From Artemia franciscana (lineage: Eukaryota; Arthropoda; Branchiopoda; Anostraca; Artemiidae), in NCBI RefSeq assembly GCF_032884065.1, contig NC_088863.1:65559702-65623701 (forward strand): a stretch of DNA of 64,000 nucleotides. Reading direction: 5' to 3'. Under the pieces are notes generated by a model. That model had not been told where the DNA came from. It was given only the letters and a program-made list of their open reading frames with translations, and searched no databases. Positions 31,561 through 44,880 of this stretch are shown here, piece by piece. Position 1 is the stretch's first letter. Each line of letters opens with the position of its first letter. The position numbers were made by a program, and so were the translations under genes.

Positions 31561-33675
31561 TGAATAAAATAATCTAAAATGTTGGCTTATATACACTGAA
31601 ACAAGGAAACAAACATTGAAGCATGTGACAGGAACTGACCTATTTTAACCTTTCAGTTCCTGCAAATATTCAGAATTTATAATATTAATGTTGTCATCTA
31701 GGAAGTGGGAATTTCACAGAACTTAATTATGATTAAGAATTTAATTATGTATCTAAACTACTTTCACTACTTTCAAAGTTTACACCAGATCCGGTCATGA
31801 TTTAAAGTAAGAGCTCTGAGAAACGATATCCTTCTAAATATCAAATTTCATTTGGACCCGATCTCTCGTTCGTAAGTTAAAAATACCACATTTTTTTCTA
31901 ATTTTTCAGAATTAACCCCCCCCCCCCTAACTACCCCGAAGAGAGTGGATCTGTTCCGGTTAGGTAAATCATGTATCTAGGACTTGTGCTTGTTTTCCCC
32001 ACAAAGTTTCATCCTGGTCCCTCCACTCTAAGTGTTTTCCAAGTTTTAGGTTTCACCCTCCCAACTCCCCCCCCTAATGTCGAAAACAGTTTGAGGTATT
32101 ATCCATAAAATCAGCAATAATCGTTTTTAGCTATGGGTTCCAATCCCGTACTCTGGCTCTAAAACCTACTCTGTTAAAAACTTGATTTACTACGCGGATC
32201 CAAGCCGTACTTGAGCCTGAAAATGAAGCTATAACCAATTTTGGCTCGAAAATATTTTGCAACAAAATTTCATTTTGATCGTGCCTTCGAAAATTCCCCG
32301 ATTCTTGAAGACTTGTCCCTGAAAATTTTCCGTATTTTTAAAACTTGTCCCCGAATTTTGAGATTCGAAAGTGGAAGTCCTGACACAGTGGCGAGTTCGT
32401 CACGTAGTTCATATAAGATAAATTGTTTTTATTGACGTTTATTTTAATAATTGATATAATTAGGCTAATTCACTTGATTTTTCAGGAAATTATCTTTAGA
32501 GAAATTATATTTTATAATTGCGCGTCTGCTATTTTGAAGGAAGGACGGTGTGCAGGAGAGGGTGGGGAGATGCTTCAAAGAGTGCATTACGATGTCCAAA
32601 TTGTTCGATCTTCCATGAGTTTTCAAACTAATCCAGAAAAGGGTTCTTTAAAGGAGAGGGGTTTGAATTAACCTTCTATTTCCTGTCATTTAGACCAAAC
32701 CCGAATAAGGTTTCCTTGGAGTGATATCTCCCGTAATGTTGCAGAAAATATCTTTGACATTTATTTAAAATCTTAATTTAACTGAATTTACTTCTTTCAT
32801 ATTTCACAAAATTATATACACTAAGCAATAGCAATTATGAAGTGGTGAGTAGTGAGTAATTTTGTAGACCAAGGTCAGACGCCTTAAAGGGTGCCTTATA
32901 CTGCTCAAATATCCTAATTCTCATTGATTATTCAGGTAAATGTAGACTGAGTTTTTAATCATGGGTATTTGTAGAGTAGGGATAAGTAGAAATTGATATC
33001 TAATCTTTCTTAGTTCTAGTGAATATTTTTGGCCTAGGCCTTTGTCAAGGGTGCTAGGAGGAGGAGTAATTCTGCCTCTAACGCTGCATCACAAGCCTTG
33101 CTAGCATATTTCCTTGGGGGGGGGGAGGCGACAAAGGATACTAGGAGCTTTGTTAATCATTTATTTTCAGTTAAAATATTTCTATTTTCTTACTATTATG
33201 CAATGTTTTCATCTATTCAGTAAATTGAAATTTTATTCAGTAAATGGAAATTTTATAACCTATTTTGACATCTACTTTACAGGTCATGATGGATTCAATC
33301 ACGAATAAAATGAAAATAAATTCAAAATTCCAATCATTATAACATTATACACAATAACACTCGGACTATTCAGAATTACATAGTTAAATATTATGAAGAA
33401 AAAAATTCAACAAATCTACTCTTTAACGGAAATTTTGACTATATATTCAAATTTAGCCAAAATTTAAAGTACAGTCCAACATTACATTTTTTTTTAGAAA
33501 TCTATTTCAAAAAATTGAACAATTAAACTATAAGCAGGAAAATGTAAAAGCGTAACGCAACCACTCAATTTACAATTATTTAGACATTCAATTTAACAGC
33601 AAAAATTGAGGGTTGGTTCGGGGGTGTCTAACGTAATGTCTTAGTTAGAACCGGGCATGATTTGAGAGAAAATTG
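31561..33675. other. AT-rich DNA, no feature recognised
   Basis: No open frame above chance and no repeat I could align. A poly-C run is at 31,918-31,928. Confidence 0.4.
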
Positions 33676-34005
33676 TAAATTAAATAAAAAAAATTCAACT
33701 GAAAGTAAGGAGCAACATTAAAAATTAAGATGACCAAAAGTTACTCCGTACATGAAGACAGCTACTCCCTCCTCAACCCCTTCTTCTTTACGCTAACGTT
33801 TGTCTTTGTGTTTTAATTCTTTAAGTACAAATTTTGAAATACAAGGGCCGTTGAATTTGAAAAAAAAAAATTGAAGCACTAAATAACTTTAAAGTGCTGA
33901 ACGAAGGGTTGAGGAGGGAGGAACCCCCTAATATTGAGAATAGTTCCTATTTGTTTTAAGTTTTAATTTAAGCCTTTAGTTACACCAGAAAAAACTTGTT
34001 TTATA
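33676..34005. repeat. foldback repeat, diverged copy
   Basis: TTCAACTGAAAGTAAGGAGC at the left and the inverted TTTAAGTTTTAAT..AACTTG at the right, with CTTTACGCTAACGTTTG and GGAGGGAGGAACCCCCTAAT inside, match the perfect foldback at 37,118-37,418. Confidence 0.6.
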
Positions 34006-35007
34006 GTAGCAAAAAATAACAAATTCATAATCTTGTTGGGACAAATATTGGAAAGTTGAGTACCTTGTGAGCATCATAAGGATACCTTCCAGGAGGAAGG
34101 GACATATGCTATAAGAGCTTTGTTTTTACTGATATTTAAAATGGAAATATTTTTTAATTTTACTGTTTATGCACATGTCCGACGTCTTGTTTTACAGGGG
34201 AATTGACACTTAAATATTGAAGACATCACTGTAGAAAAGTTTTGCTTAAAGATTGCACTTTCAAAAATTCAAAAATGAATATTTTATACTACATTTTGAT
34301 ATCCAAATGTTCATATAGTTATCCATAGAAAAAAAAACAATTAATATAGAAAGTTTTTCGAAGCATCATTTGACTAAGTTTATTCATTAAGCTAGATAAA
34401 ACTACGTTCGTTGGTTTATAATTGAGTATCAGCCAGCACAGAAAAGGGCCACTGGGTCTTAGTTTAGGTGGGTGAATTTTAATTGTACGTTAAAAGGTTA
34501 ATAATATGCCTAATGTTTCTAACACTCTGAAATATTTCAGATAAATGGAAGATGAGTTCTCTTTTTTAAGAATGGGGTAAAAATTAATATTTAATCCTCC
34601 TTGATTCCGGGAAATAATTTAGGGCTATGCCCCTAATATGGTATTTCTGATGTGAAGTAATAGCACCCACCCTAGTGCACAAAAACTTTTGTGTTTAACA
34701 TGAGAGATAACAATCGCATACTAACCGGTACAAAATGAGGAGGGTTGGAAAGTGGATGTCATAAGCATCGCAGGGAAGATTTCTTAGGGGTAGTGGTGGG
34801 TAAGTACTATCTGGAACTTTATTTCCCTCATTTTTAAGTAGAAACATTTCTTGTTCTCCTTTTGTACATTTCTTTTTGTTTTCTTGTTCGTCAGGAGAGA
34901 GGAGACATTGCCCCAGACCACCAAAGCAGCATCCTTGGAGCTCTATAATAAGAAGAAATTTCTTTGAAGAAATCCCACTGAAAACTATGAATATGAAAAC
35001 TCTATAT
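34006..35007. other. AT-rich DNA, no feature recognised
   Basis: No coding or repeat signal supported. Confidence 0.4.
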
Positions 35008-35400
35008 GCAAGTAATTTCCACAGAATTGCATACAGATTGTTTTGGGTACCCGGCTGACTGACCGTTTTTCAAACACTAGGCTGTGCGAAAAGTGTGGTT
35101 CAATTCCACTTTTCAGGGCTATAATGAGAGAAAGTTTGAGATGGCTAGGGCACGTTTTGCGGATGAAGGATGACAAATTGCCGAAGATTGTTCTTTTCTG
35201 CCAACCGTCTAGGCTAAGCGGAAGTCGTCCGCAGTTGGGGTCGGAGGATGTTATAAAGGAAGATTTAAAAGAAATAGGGACTTCATGGGAGGGTGTAAAG
35301 AGGAAAGTTTTGAATGAGTTGGGATGGAGGAGCGTGCTTAGCTCTGTTGGCCTCAGGTGGCTGGGTGCTGCAGTGAGTTGTTAGTAGTAGAAGTAGTAGT
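35008..35400 (+). mobile_element. RTE-like non-LTR retrotransposon, 3' end
   Basis: Starting at FPQNCIQIVLGTRLTDRFSN the frame runs through LCEKCGSIPLFRAIMRESLR, WLGHVLRMKDDKLPKIVLFC, LGSEDVIKEDLKEIGTSWEG and ends VGLRWLGAAVSC before TAG. The R..WLGHVLRM signature is typical of the region after the reverse transcriptase in RTE-type elements. A TAGTAGTAG-like tail follows. 5'-truncated, as usual for such insertions. Clade assignment is tentative. Confidence 0.75.
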
Positions 35401-37117
35401 GTATGATATATTTGGTATTCTTGGCCTCCTCCTTACTGATATTTGAGAGCTGTATTTTTTTTCCATGGACAATTATCATTCTTGCTGAATCATTAGCATT
35501 ATAATACCGCCCCTCTTATCACAGAAAATCTCTTTCTTTTTACAAAGAGGATTATATTTGCATGCTGACTTCCACAACAAGTGAAGAGGAAGCAGGCCAT
35601 CTTAAACGCAACCAGGAATTTACTACTTGCTGGAATGTGCGACTTGGACAATTGTTTTCAATTAGAATTGAGTTCTAATATTCTAAATTTTCCAATTTAT
35701 ATACTTTATAATTTGTTGTGTTTTTTTTTTAATTTGGGGTGTTTCCCGAGTCTTCACCTCACAGCTGATGTTTTTGGGAACATTCCTATATTAAAATTTT
35801 ACTCAACAAAAACATCTCAAAGACTGCGGAAATTACAACTGTAGAATTAGGTTTCGATATTTCAGATCCCACCCCGTTCTAATAAATAGTTGGAGGGCTG
35901 TATTATTTTCAAGAATGAGGCATTATCACAGAAATGTCATACAAATATTAAAATAGAATGTAAGAAACAGAATTTAACGAGGGAGCAGTTGCCTCCTTCC
36001 TATTTAAAAGCACCATAGACACTTCTATAGACTTTCTAATAAATAGCTGGAGGGTTGTATTGTTTTCAAGAATGAGGCATATTCAAAGAAATGTCGTACA
36101 AAAATTTAAATAGAATGTAAGAAACAGAATTAAACGAGGGAGCAGTTGCCTCCTTCCTATTTAAATACACCATAGATCAGAAAGTACTTTGTAATAAACT
36201 GAAATGAAAGAGCAACCCTTGTCGATACATACTGAAATTTTAAAAACCGAAGTTTTGATCACAAGACATTCAACAAAAAGTCTCTCATTCATACTGATTG
36301 TAAGTATGCAAAATGTATAGATTTTGAAGTAGCTCGTAATTAGTATTTGCAAAGCAGATATTGCTATAAAGTGAGAAACAGGAATTAAAACTCCCCCCCC
36401 CCCAAGTGGTGCAATCTTGATGAAAAGTCTGCACTCCAATATGTAAAAAAATCCTAAAAGTTGCTATCAAAAACCGTAAAATTTTACCAAGCTCTGTGAA
36501 AACAAAAACGATCAGGAATAAAATTTAAGCTATTTTCAAAACGAAATTAAAGAATAACATTCACTTTTAGAAGGCAGAGAAATATTTTTTTTTACAGGGG
36601 GTGGTCTAACTTTTATATAAATTCTCCCGCTTCTTTTTACTGTAAAGTTGGATGTATTTTCCTAATATCTGAACAATGACTGCTCAAATACAAAGACCTG
36701 GGTTAATTAGAACAAAAAGATTTTTAAACACTGTTAAGCCACAGTGTAAAAGCAAGTTTGAGAAGGGATCTGGCGCCTCCAGTACGGAAAATATGTTTTT
36801 TTGGTTCTAAGTTTTTATGTTACTTTTTATTTTATTTTTTTTTTAACTTTTTTATTTAATGAAAATACAGGGGCTGAACTGCCAAAATCGTGTTTTTACG
36901 AGTGCATTTATTGTGGTGTCTGTTTCTGAAGCTGGTGGACCAAGAAAACAAACATATCTATTTTTCCGTGTTTCTAAAAACAACAAAGAGAAAAAACTTA
37001 ATAAAAAAAAACAAACCTTAATTTTTGTCTCTTTTTGTTTTTTGTCATGGCTGGCCAGTTCCACTTAAGATCTTTCATCCGTGTTTCTAGGAAGAATATA
37101 TTCTCTTCCTTCGCAGT
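35401..37117. other. AT-rich DNA with one short duplicated segment
   Basis: A ~130-bp segment (AATAGTTGGAGGGCTGTATT... to ...GCAGTTGCCTCCTTCCTATT) occurs twice, at about 35,880-36,005 and 36,041-36,165. No gene recognised. Confidence 0.5.
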
Positions 37118-37418
37118 AATTAAATAAAAAAAACAAGTTTTTTCAACTGAAAGTAAGGAGTGACATCAAAACTTAAAACGCACAGAAATTACTTCGTATA
37201 TGAAAGAGGCTGCTTCCTCATCAACGCCCCGCTCTTTACGCTAAAGTTTGACTCTTTCTCTCAATTCTTCTTTCTAAAACAGTAAAAAACTTTAGCGTAA
37301 AGAGCGGGGCGTTGATGAGGAAGCAGCCTCTTTCATATACGAAGTAATTTCTGTGCGTTTTAAGTTTTGATGTCACTCCTTACTTTCAGTTGAAAAAACT
37401 TGTTTTTTTTATTTAATT
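37118..37418. repeat. perfect foldback element, 132-bp arms, 37-nt loop
   Basis: 37,118-37,249 is, base for base by eye, the reverse complement of 37,287-37,418. The arms contain CAACTGAAAGTAAGGAGTGA and CCCCGCTCTTTACGCTAAAG. No coding capacity. The arms' perfection implies recent formation or gene conversion. Confidence 0.9.
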
Positions 37419-38825
37419 TCTGAGCGTTTTTGAATCAATGCATGTTTTGATTTTGGCTCTCCGCAGAGGAATAATCAAAACGAAATTTGCATATTTTTTT
37501 TTTTTGGTTCAATGGCTTTCTCATAATTTTGATCGAATGATTTTGAGAAAAAAAGAGCGGGGGACGAAGCCTAGTTGCCCCCCGATTTTTTGGTTAATTA
37601 AAAAGGCAACTAGAACTTTTAATTTTTTACGAATCTTTTTATTGGTAAAAGATTTACGTAACTTATAAATTAGCTTACGTAAAGAACTTTTGTATTCTCA
37701 TGTTTTTATTACATATATGAGGGGATTCGCCCCATCGTCAGTACCTCGCTCTTTACACTAAAGCTTAAATTTTATCCCAATTCATTAAGAATGACCCCCT
37801 GAATCACAAAAGCCGTAGAATAAGTAGTTGAAATTACCGAAAATACTTTAGCGTAAAGAGCGAGGTATTAGAAGGAGGTGAGCCCCTCATATGGGTAATA
37901 ATTTCTGTTTTTTTTAAGTTTTACTGCTGTTCCTTACTTCCAGCTGAAAAAGCTTTTTCACTTTTATTTTTTAATTGTTTTTTTTTAAATAATGCTAGTA
38001 AATCCTGCTCTCCCTTCATGGAAATTTTCTTCTCCCATTACAAATTCTCGAAGGAAAGTTCCCCCAGCATATCCCCCTCTTCTCAACCCCTCCCCCAAAC
38101 CAAAAAAATCCTCCTGAAAACGCCTGTATACTTCCCAATAACCATTACTATATGTAAGCACAGGTCAAAGTTTGTAACTTGTTGCCCCTCCCACGGGGAC
38201 TGTGGGGGAGTAAATCGTCCCCAAAGACATAGTTATAAGGTTTTTCGACTATTCTGAATAAAATGGCTATCTCAGAATTTTGATCCGTTGACTTTGGGAA
38301 AATAATTAGCGTGGGAGGGGGCCTAGGTGCCCTCCAATTTTTTTGTCACTTAAAAAGGGCACTAGAACTTTTCATTTCCGTTAGAATGAGCCCTCTTGCA
38401 ACATTCTAGGACAACTGGGTCGATACGATCACCCCTGGGGAAAAAAAAACCAAAAAAACAAATAAACACGCATCCGTGATCTGCCTTCTGGCAAAAAATG
38501 CAAAATTCCACATTTTTGTAGATAGGAGCTCGAAACTTCTACAGTAGGGTTCTCTGATACGCTGAATCTGATGGTGTGATTTTCGTTAAGATTCTATGAC
38601 TTTTAGGGGGCGTTTCCCCCTATTTTCTAAAATAACGCAAATTTTCTCATGCTCGTAACTTTTGATGGGTAAGACTAAACTTGATGAAACTTATATATTT
38701 AAAACCAGCATTAAAGTGCGATTCTTTTGATGTAGCTATTGGTATCAAAATGCCATTTTTTAGAGTTTTGGTTACTATTGAGCCGGGTCGCTCCTTACTA
38801 CAGTTCGTTACCACGAACTGTTTGA
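37419..38825 (+). repeat. dispersed modular repeat with palindromic end
   Basis: A module (GCTTTCTCATAATTTTGATC ... GCCTAGTTGCCCCCCGATTT ... AAAAAGGCAACTAGAACTTTT) at 37,500-37,625 recurs at 38,250-38,385. A second foldback copy lies at 37,715-37,960. The right end is TTACTATTGAGCCGGGTCGC then CAGTTCGTTACCACGAACTG, an 8-bp stem palindrome (38,803-38,822). The last ~320 bp recur inverted at 40,182-40,500. Confidence 0.65.
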
Positions 38826-40181
38826 TTAGTTAAATTCACTATTTTGAAGGTTATCATTTTATTTGACTAGGAAAAATTTACCTTCAAAGGCCAAAAGGAG
38901 TCATTAATCAAAGGGAATCGCTGGAGATTTCTAACAAAGGTCTTTTGGGGATTCAGCTAGAAACACAAAGATTAACATAGTACCTAATGAAAACGCAAAG
39001 GGGAACCCATTTTTAAATGTCAAAACTAAATTATATAATTCTATATCATATCAGACAATCAGAAGATTTCTATTCGTTCTTCTGAATAAACATTTGTAAG
39101 CTGCAAACTTTTCTTTTGATACTGTAGGAATCAACAGTGGCTAAAAAAGTCGGGTAGAAATTTTTTTTAGGTTTAGTTCAATTTCATCTGGATATTTATG
39201 TACGAAACTCTTGTGATGATTTATAAAGAAAACAAATTAATTTTAAAAAGCCTTTAAAAAAGGATTTTAAGTTATTAGAGTCACATTAAAGAGTAAACGC
39301 TTAAAAATAAAACCTAGACTATACATAACACATTAGACGTTAATTGCGGACATAAACCACACGTACCTTATGATCAATGACGTCTGAAATCCATTATGTG
39401 AAACAAAGAAGCCGTATGCTATTAGAAAAGAGTATATAAGAGAAGTAAAAAGAATTTATTTAATAATTCAACTAATAAAAACAGCTGATGCCATAGAAAG
39501 GTGCAAATTTTTTGTGACAGTCTATTGCTGCTTGTTACCAACACAACTGTCCACTCTTCCCATCCACTAAATCTGTTCGAAGATTTAATTTTTATTCTCA
39601 TCCATGAAGTTCCAATTGAAATTATATTCTTTCTAGTTACCTTGCCCCTCTCCCCGTTTGAGGATATACTGCTGTTTGTTCAACCCGAGATACAGGGCTA
39701 AAAATCGTAAATTTTGTCCACGATCACAGCTCGTAAAATTTTGCCAACGATTTTAGCCATTATTTTCTTTTATCTCCACAGCCAGACTTTGATTTTATCT
39801 CAGGGGAGGGGGACGAATATATTTTTGTCACCCCCTGTTGGACCATCAAAACTTAAGATACTACAATTTGTGTTCAGAATGAAAGTTGAACATTTTACAT
39901 GAAAAAATATTGGTACCGTTATGCATTTATTACGCATGCGTTTAATTATCAAAAGTTCTGTTTTTATCAACTGAAAATTTATTTTCACTAGGCTACTTTT
40001 GAAAGATTCATAATATTATTGATTAGAAAAAAACCGAAAATTTCACTTTCCCAAATACAATCTAAAACCAATGTCTCGTAAAATGGTAATGAGTTGGGCT
40101 AATCGACTGGTAAAGGTTAAGTTGAGGTTAATGGTTAGGTTAACCTTAACATTCCTGAAATATATATTTACCAAGTTTAAT
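38826..40181. other. AT-rich DNA between inverted repeat copies
   Basis: No gene recognised; short frames lack any family resemblance. Confidence 0.4.
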
Positions 40182-40590
40182 TACCAAAGAGTTTGTGGTA
40201 ACGAACTGTAAGTAAAAAGTGGCCTGGCCGAATAGTAACCGCAACTCTAAGAAATAGGATCTTGGCAAAATAAATTTTATTTTCATTCAAAATGTGTAAA
40301 ATTCATTAAGTCTAATGTTACCCATCAAATATTAAAGCTTGAAAAAATTTGCCTGATTTTTGAAAAAGAAAGAAACATACCCAAAAAGTCAAGGGATTGT
40401 AATAAAAACCACACCACCAAATTCATAATATCAAAGAGTTCTACTGTAGAGGTTTCAAGCAAAAACGAACAGTTTCGTATTGTTTAACAGAAAAAAGATC
40501 ACGGATAAGGGTTTATTTGTTTGTTTGTCTGTTGTTGTTTTTTCCCAGGTGTGATCGTATCAAACCAATAATCCTACAAGATTGAGAGAA
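40182..40590 (-). repeat. inverted copy of the palindrome-ended repeat
   Basis: On the minus strand it reads CTCTACAGTAGAACTCTTTG, ATTTGATGGGTAACATTAGA, and TAGAGTTGCGGTTACTATTC, ending GTTCGTTACCACAAACTC, homologous to 38,500-38,825. A shorter diverged copy is at 48,503-48,640. Confidence 0.6.
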
Positions 40591-41410
40591 GGCTGATTCC
40601 AGCAAAAATTCAAAGCTCTGGTGCGCCATGAGCGAGAAAAAAAATTGAAGGGTAACTAGCCCCCTTCCACATCTCATTTTTCCTCAAAAACATCCAAGTA
40701 AAGTTTTGAGAAAGACATATTGTTCAGAATCGTCGAAAAGCCCATTGACTATGCCTCTAGGAATGATATGATCCCCCACAACCTTGGGAACGTGCAAATA
40801 AAATTTGCCTATTATTTTCATACAGTATTTGTTATCAGGAATTACACAGATATTTGTCACTGAGGGCAATTTTCCACGGGGTGAGTATTCCGTTGGGAAG
40901 GAAGTTTCCTGGGGAACTATCCAAGAAAACATTAACTGGGTGGAGGGGGGCAATTTAGTAGAATTCATATATCAAACTAGTTTTATTTATCATACTTTGT
41001 CTTCCGCAACTCATGTTTACATGTGGAGACAATTTCCATGTCCAAGAGAAATTTTCTATGCGGATGGAATTGTCCAACGGGGTTTTTCCATAAAGAGGAG
41101 ATTCTCCACGGGTGAAATTCTTCCTAACTTAAAATGAGGGAGCGGGGTTTTCCGAGAAAAAATTTCGAGGATAAGGGAATTTGGGGCATGATTTGAAAAA
41201 CGATCATTAATAAAATGTAAGGAGAATCTTCCAGAGGGAATTGACAAGAGGAAGTCTTAACTGATGACATTTCAGAAAGGATAGAAATGTTTGCAGGGAC
41301 ATGGGGGTGATGGGGCTGCAGCGCAGGAATTTTCTACGGAGAAATTTCTACTAGTGGGAAGGTTTCCTTGACGGGAGAGGTGGATTTCCAGGCATTATTT
41401 GAAAAAAAAG
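40591..41410. other. one ~300-bp repeat unit plus unannotated DNA
   Basis: 40,595-40,800 matches the units at 11,690-12,860. The rest contains repeated TTTTCC..GGGGA phrases but no gene. Confidence 0.4.
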
Positions 41411-41815
41411 TCAGAAATTCACTAAGCCAAATTTTTTTCAATGAAAGTAAGGAGCAGCACTATAACTTAAAACCAATAGAAAGCAGTCCATATATGAGTG
41501 TGGATGCCCGCTCCTCAATCCCTGACTCTTTATGCTAAAGTCTGACTCTTTACCTACATTCTGAAGGAATGACTCTTGAAACAAAGGGACCGTTTAATTA
41601 GATTCAGAAACTTTTTTAAAGAAATAAATCTAATTATTCTAAATTAATAAAATTAATTTCGCTATTTTTAATAATTTTATTGCTTTGAAATCAATAGAAC
41701 AAGAAACTTTCTTAAATTCCTAAAAAAAACTTTAGCACAAAAAGTGAGGAATTGAAGGAGGCAGTCCCCCTCATATAAGGAATGATTTCTATTCGGTTTA
41801 AGTTTTATAATAAAG
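41411..41815. repeat. foldback repeat, diverged and expanded copy
   Basis: TCAATGAAAGTAAGGAGCAG at the left, TTTATGCTAAAGTCTGACTC inside, and the inverted counterpart TTTAGCACAAAAAGTGAGGA ... CCCCCTCATATAAGGAATGA at the right. Confidence 0.6.
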
Positions 41816-44800
41816 TTTCAATAGTGGTATGTAGTTTTGATATTAGAAGTATCAAAATGGTAATTGTATATTTTTTTTTCTTTTTCAAAAATCCAATGCT
41901 CCTTCAAAGGAATGAATATGGATGCAAATAATTTATTTGAAATATTCTTAGAAAATTTTTCTTTAGAGTACCACTTTTCTAGCTTTCATTGGAGTAAACC
42001 TGCCCTCTTCTTTTTCTCTCGTCTTTAACTCCGAAGTGCAAAAAAAGAAATTAGTAGGCAAATGCCTCACCGGTGGCAATTAAAACGTCAAAGGCTCGTA
42101 TTTCTACTAGCGATGGATTTAATTCCGTTAAAATCGCCAATTTTTGTTCTTAATTTCAATATATAAATTTAGGTTGAGTCTAGCAATTGATTGTGTAACA
42201 AGATTCTGAAGACAGGTATATTTTGAGATAGATCATGCTTTGTCTTAATTCATGTATAATATGAGTGGAAGAGTCCATAGTCACCCCCACTTTTTAATGA
42301 TATTGTTATTACTTCTCTTTTCCTTATTATTCTTTCCTTCAATATATTTTTCCTTATTGTCTCTCCATACCTTGCAAGACAATTGGAAAAGATTATGCAT
42401 CTAAACGTGAATCATCTCAAATCTAAGATAAACTGTGTTTGCGGTCAAAGCTTTAACCTAGCAATGTAAGAAAAATAGAAGAGCGTTCAATTTGAGCCTT
42501 ATTAGTCATATTTGCCCTATCAACGTTAATTCGCGAAAATGGCGGACCCTTAATAGGGTACTATTATTCGTCGATTAAGACTAGCCACAGGACCAATTAT
42601 GGTGACCTTTAACCTGTTAGAGCAACTTCTATTTGTCCCTTTCATTGGCACTGAGTCGCTTAAGCGTTGAATGTACAAATGTACGCAAAGCTATGATAAT
42701 GCTAGCTTTGGCTGGAAATAAGTTTATGTTTACTTTCTGTTACTTTCTGTTACTATTTACTTTCTGTTACTTTTTATGTTTACTTTTATGTTACTTTCTG
42801 TAGCTTCAAGGTTAACACTTTCATTTCAAACTGTTTTGATATGGAGTAATAACGTAAGTTTGACCATTATTGCAACTGATTAAACCAAATAAAAATGTCA
42901 CTGTGTCATTAGAATGGTACGCTGGAATATATTCCATGGATATCGAAAAATCCTTTTTTGTGTGTATGTCTTCATTAAGAAGCAATAAAATCGTTACATC
43001 CCTTCATTTTTGGGAATTGGTGTCCATGGAAACCCACAAATTAATAAGAGGGGAACCTACCTAGCATACCTGTTTTTGCTGGGAAACGGACAACCGCCAA
43101 AGCCTCACCATGCCCATCATATCCTTTTATCATATCAATGCACAAATGAACCCTTAATGCAAAACAGGAGGGAGAAGGTCAGGGGCCACTAAAAACTTGC
43201 AACTATGCTTGACAAAACGCTCTAGTATTTTAAGTTGGATGTTTTGAAGCTTTAAATTTGTTTTACTTTCTATAAATTGCTCATTCACTTGTTTTATCAC
43301 CCATTTGTTTTTGCACTTTACCCCTTTTGAATATCCCTCCCCTGCAAGTACAACCCTGCATGCTCCTCAAAGTAGGATCGATGCATATTGTTGGCAAAAT
43401 GTATTGTTCAATGAAAGCCCAGTTGAAAAAAAAAATGTTCAGCAGTATAACCATTGACACTTTTTCTAAGTGTTTGTCACCAATGTCTCAGAACTACAGA
43501 ATACTGCCAATACTCCAGAATACTGTCATTGCTTCAGCTTCCAATTTTATAGCCCTAATTAAAAAATTTATCTTTTCTTTTTTACAAATCTTTTACGACA
43601 ACGAAATAAACATTTTTCAACTATTTGAATATGGCGCATTTAATTATTAAATTTAAAAAATGGTTCTTCCGCTGCCACTGAAAACCCCAAATATAATAAA
43701 AAATACACCTAAAGGGGCTTAGCACGAAACTTGGCCATAAAATTTAGTCTATATTGACCTTCCCACCTATCTTTCTAGATTTGTAACTATGCAAAACAAA
43801 AAAAAATAATTTTAATATGAAATATAAAAAAAACTGAAAACACCACAAGAGGCCGAGTAATCGTAACTTGAGATGATTGTATTGGAATGTAAAAGAAAAA
43901 AGTTAAAGATAATATATCATCAACACATATACCAACAACATAATAATTATTACCCTTAAAAGCATCATTGTGGGAACTAGATATAATTACCTATTATTTG
44001 AAAGGATATTGAACTTCATATTACATTGCATTAATGTTAAAACCACCGGTTTGTTATTTACATCATTTTTATTACCCTTTTAATCATTAACGTCATCGCA
44101 GAAATCGATGTATCGATTTCACTCAGACTTTATATGTTTACTCAGCAGTTTGGTGATATGAATTTTGCGTGCCTAAAGCTGGAAAGGTTTCAAATAATAA
44201 AGGAAAATCAGAGGAATGGAAAAACAAAATGATAAGAAAAAATCTTAAGACATTTTATACATACAACAATTGTGTTTTAGTGGTCACCATGGAACCTTAA
44301 GACTTGATTGAGCTATTTTAGCTCTACAGTAATCGAACGCTGAAAGTCTTCTTTTTTAATGAATTACGTTACCACAAAAATAATTAGTTTCAGCATGCTG
44401 CTTAGTTCTACTTATCCAAAATAAGTCTTACTTTTACACACTACTCCTTCATTTCTTAGGTTAAATGTGGCTGCTGATGTTATTTTAATGCTCTTTTCTT
44501 GTTTGTAAATCCTGAATATTTTAATAACGTGTCTTGTGAAAAAATCTGATGCTATGGTAGCATGTATCTTTTTCTTTTATTTTTAAATTTATCTTTTCTA
44601 TATTTCAACTTTCCGCTCGCTTCTTTTCATGGATGATTTTTGGTTAATCTCAGTTTTTGTTTTTTTTCTTCCTATCTGCATATAAAACTGAATATCTTTT
44701 TTTTTAATGTTAAGAATATTCACCGACCATTCTACAAGTAGAATTTATCATAACTCATTTGAGTTTTGTGTTGTGGGAGTAACAAATAAGTTCAGTCCTT

Positions 44801-44872
44801 AATTGTTTTTCTTTTCATTATTGTCATTGTTTCTGATTTCACTTCATTCTGAGTCATCTTTAAGGCTGGAAG
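41816..44872. other. AT-rich DNA, no gene recognised
   Basis: Only a short (TTACTTTCTG)n minisatellite at 42,727-42,802 stands out. Open frames up to 107 codons show no domain. Confidence 0.4.
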
Positions 44873-44880
44873 CTCTATAG

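Noticed and set aside
31216..31563. 115-codon plus-strand ORF containing TKLEQLERQNW
   Set aside because: It covers the putative LTR end and the primer-binding site; the repetitive composition reflects short DNA repeats.
39501..39902. Short plus-strand ORFs with hydrophobic stretches
   Set aside because: Typical chance frames in T-rich DNA; no homology or splice context recognised.
41260..41275. CTGATGA followed by GAAA as a second hammerhead
   Set aside because: No stem II can be formed between the two motifs.
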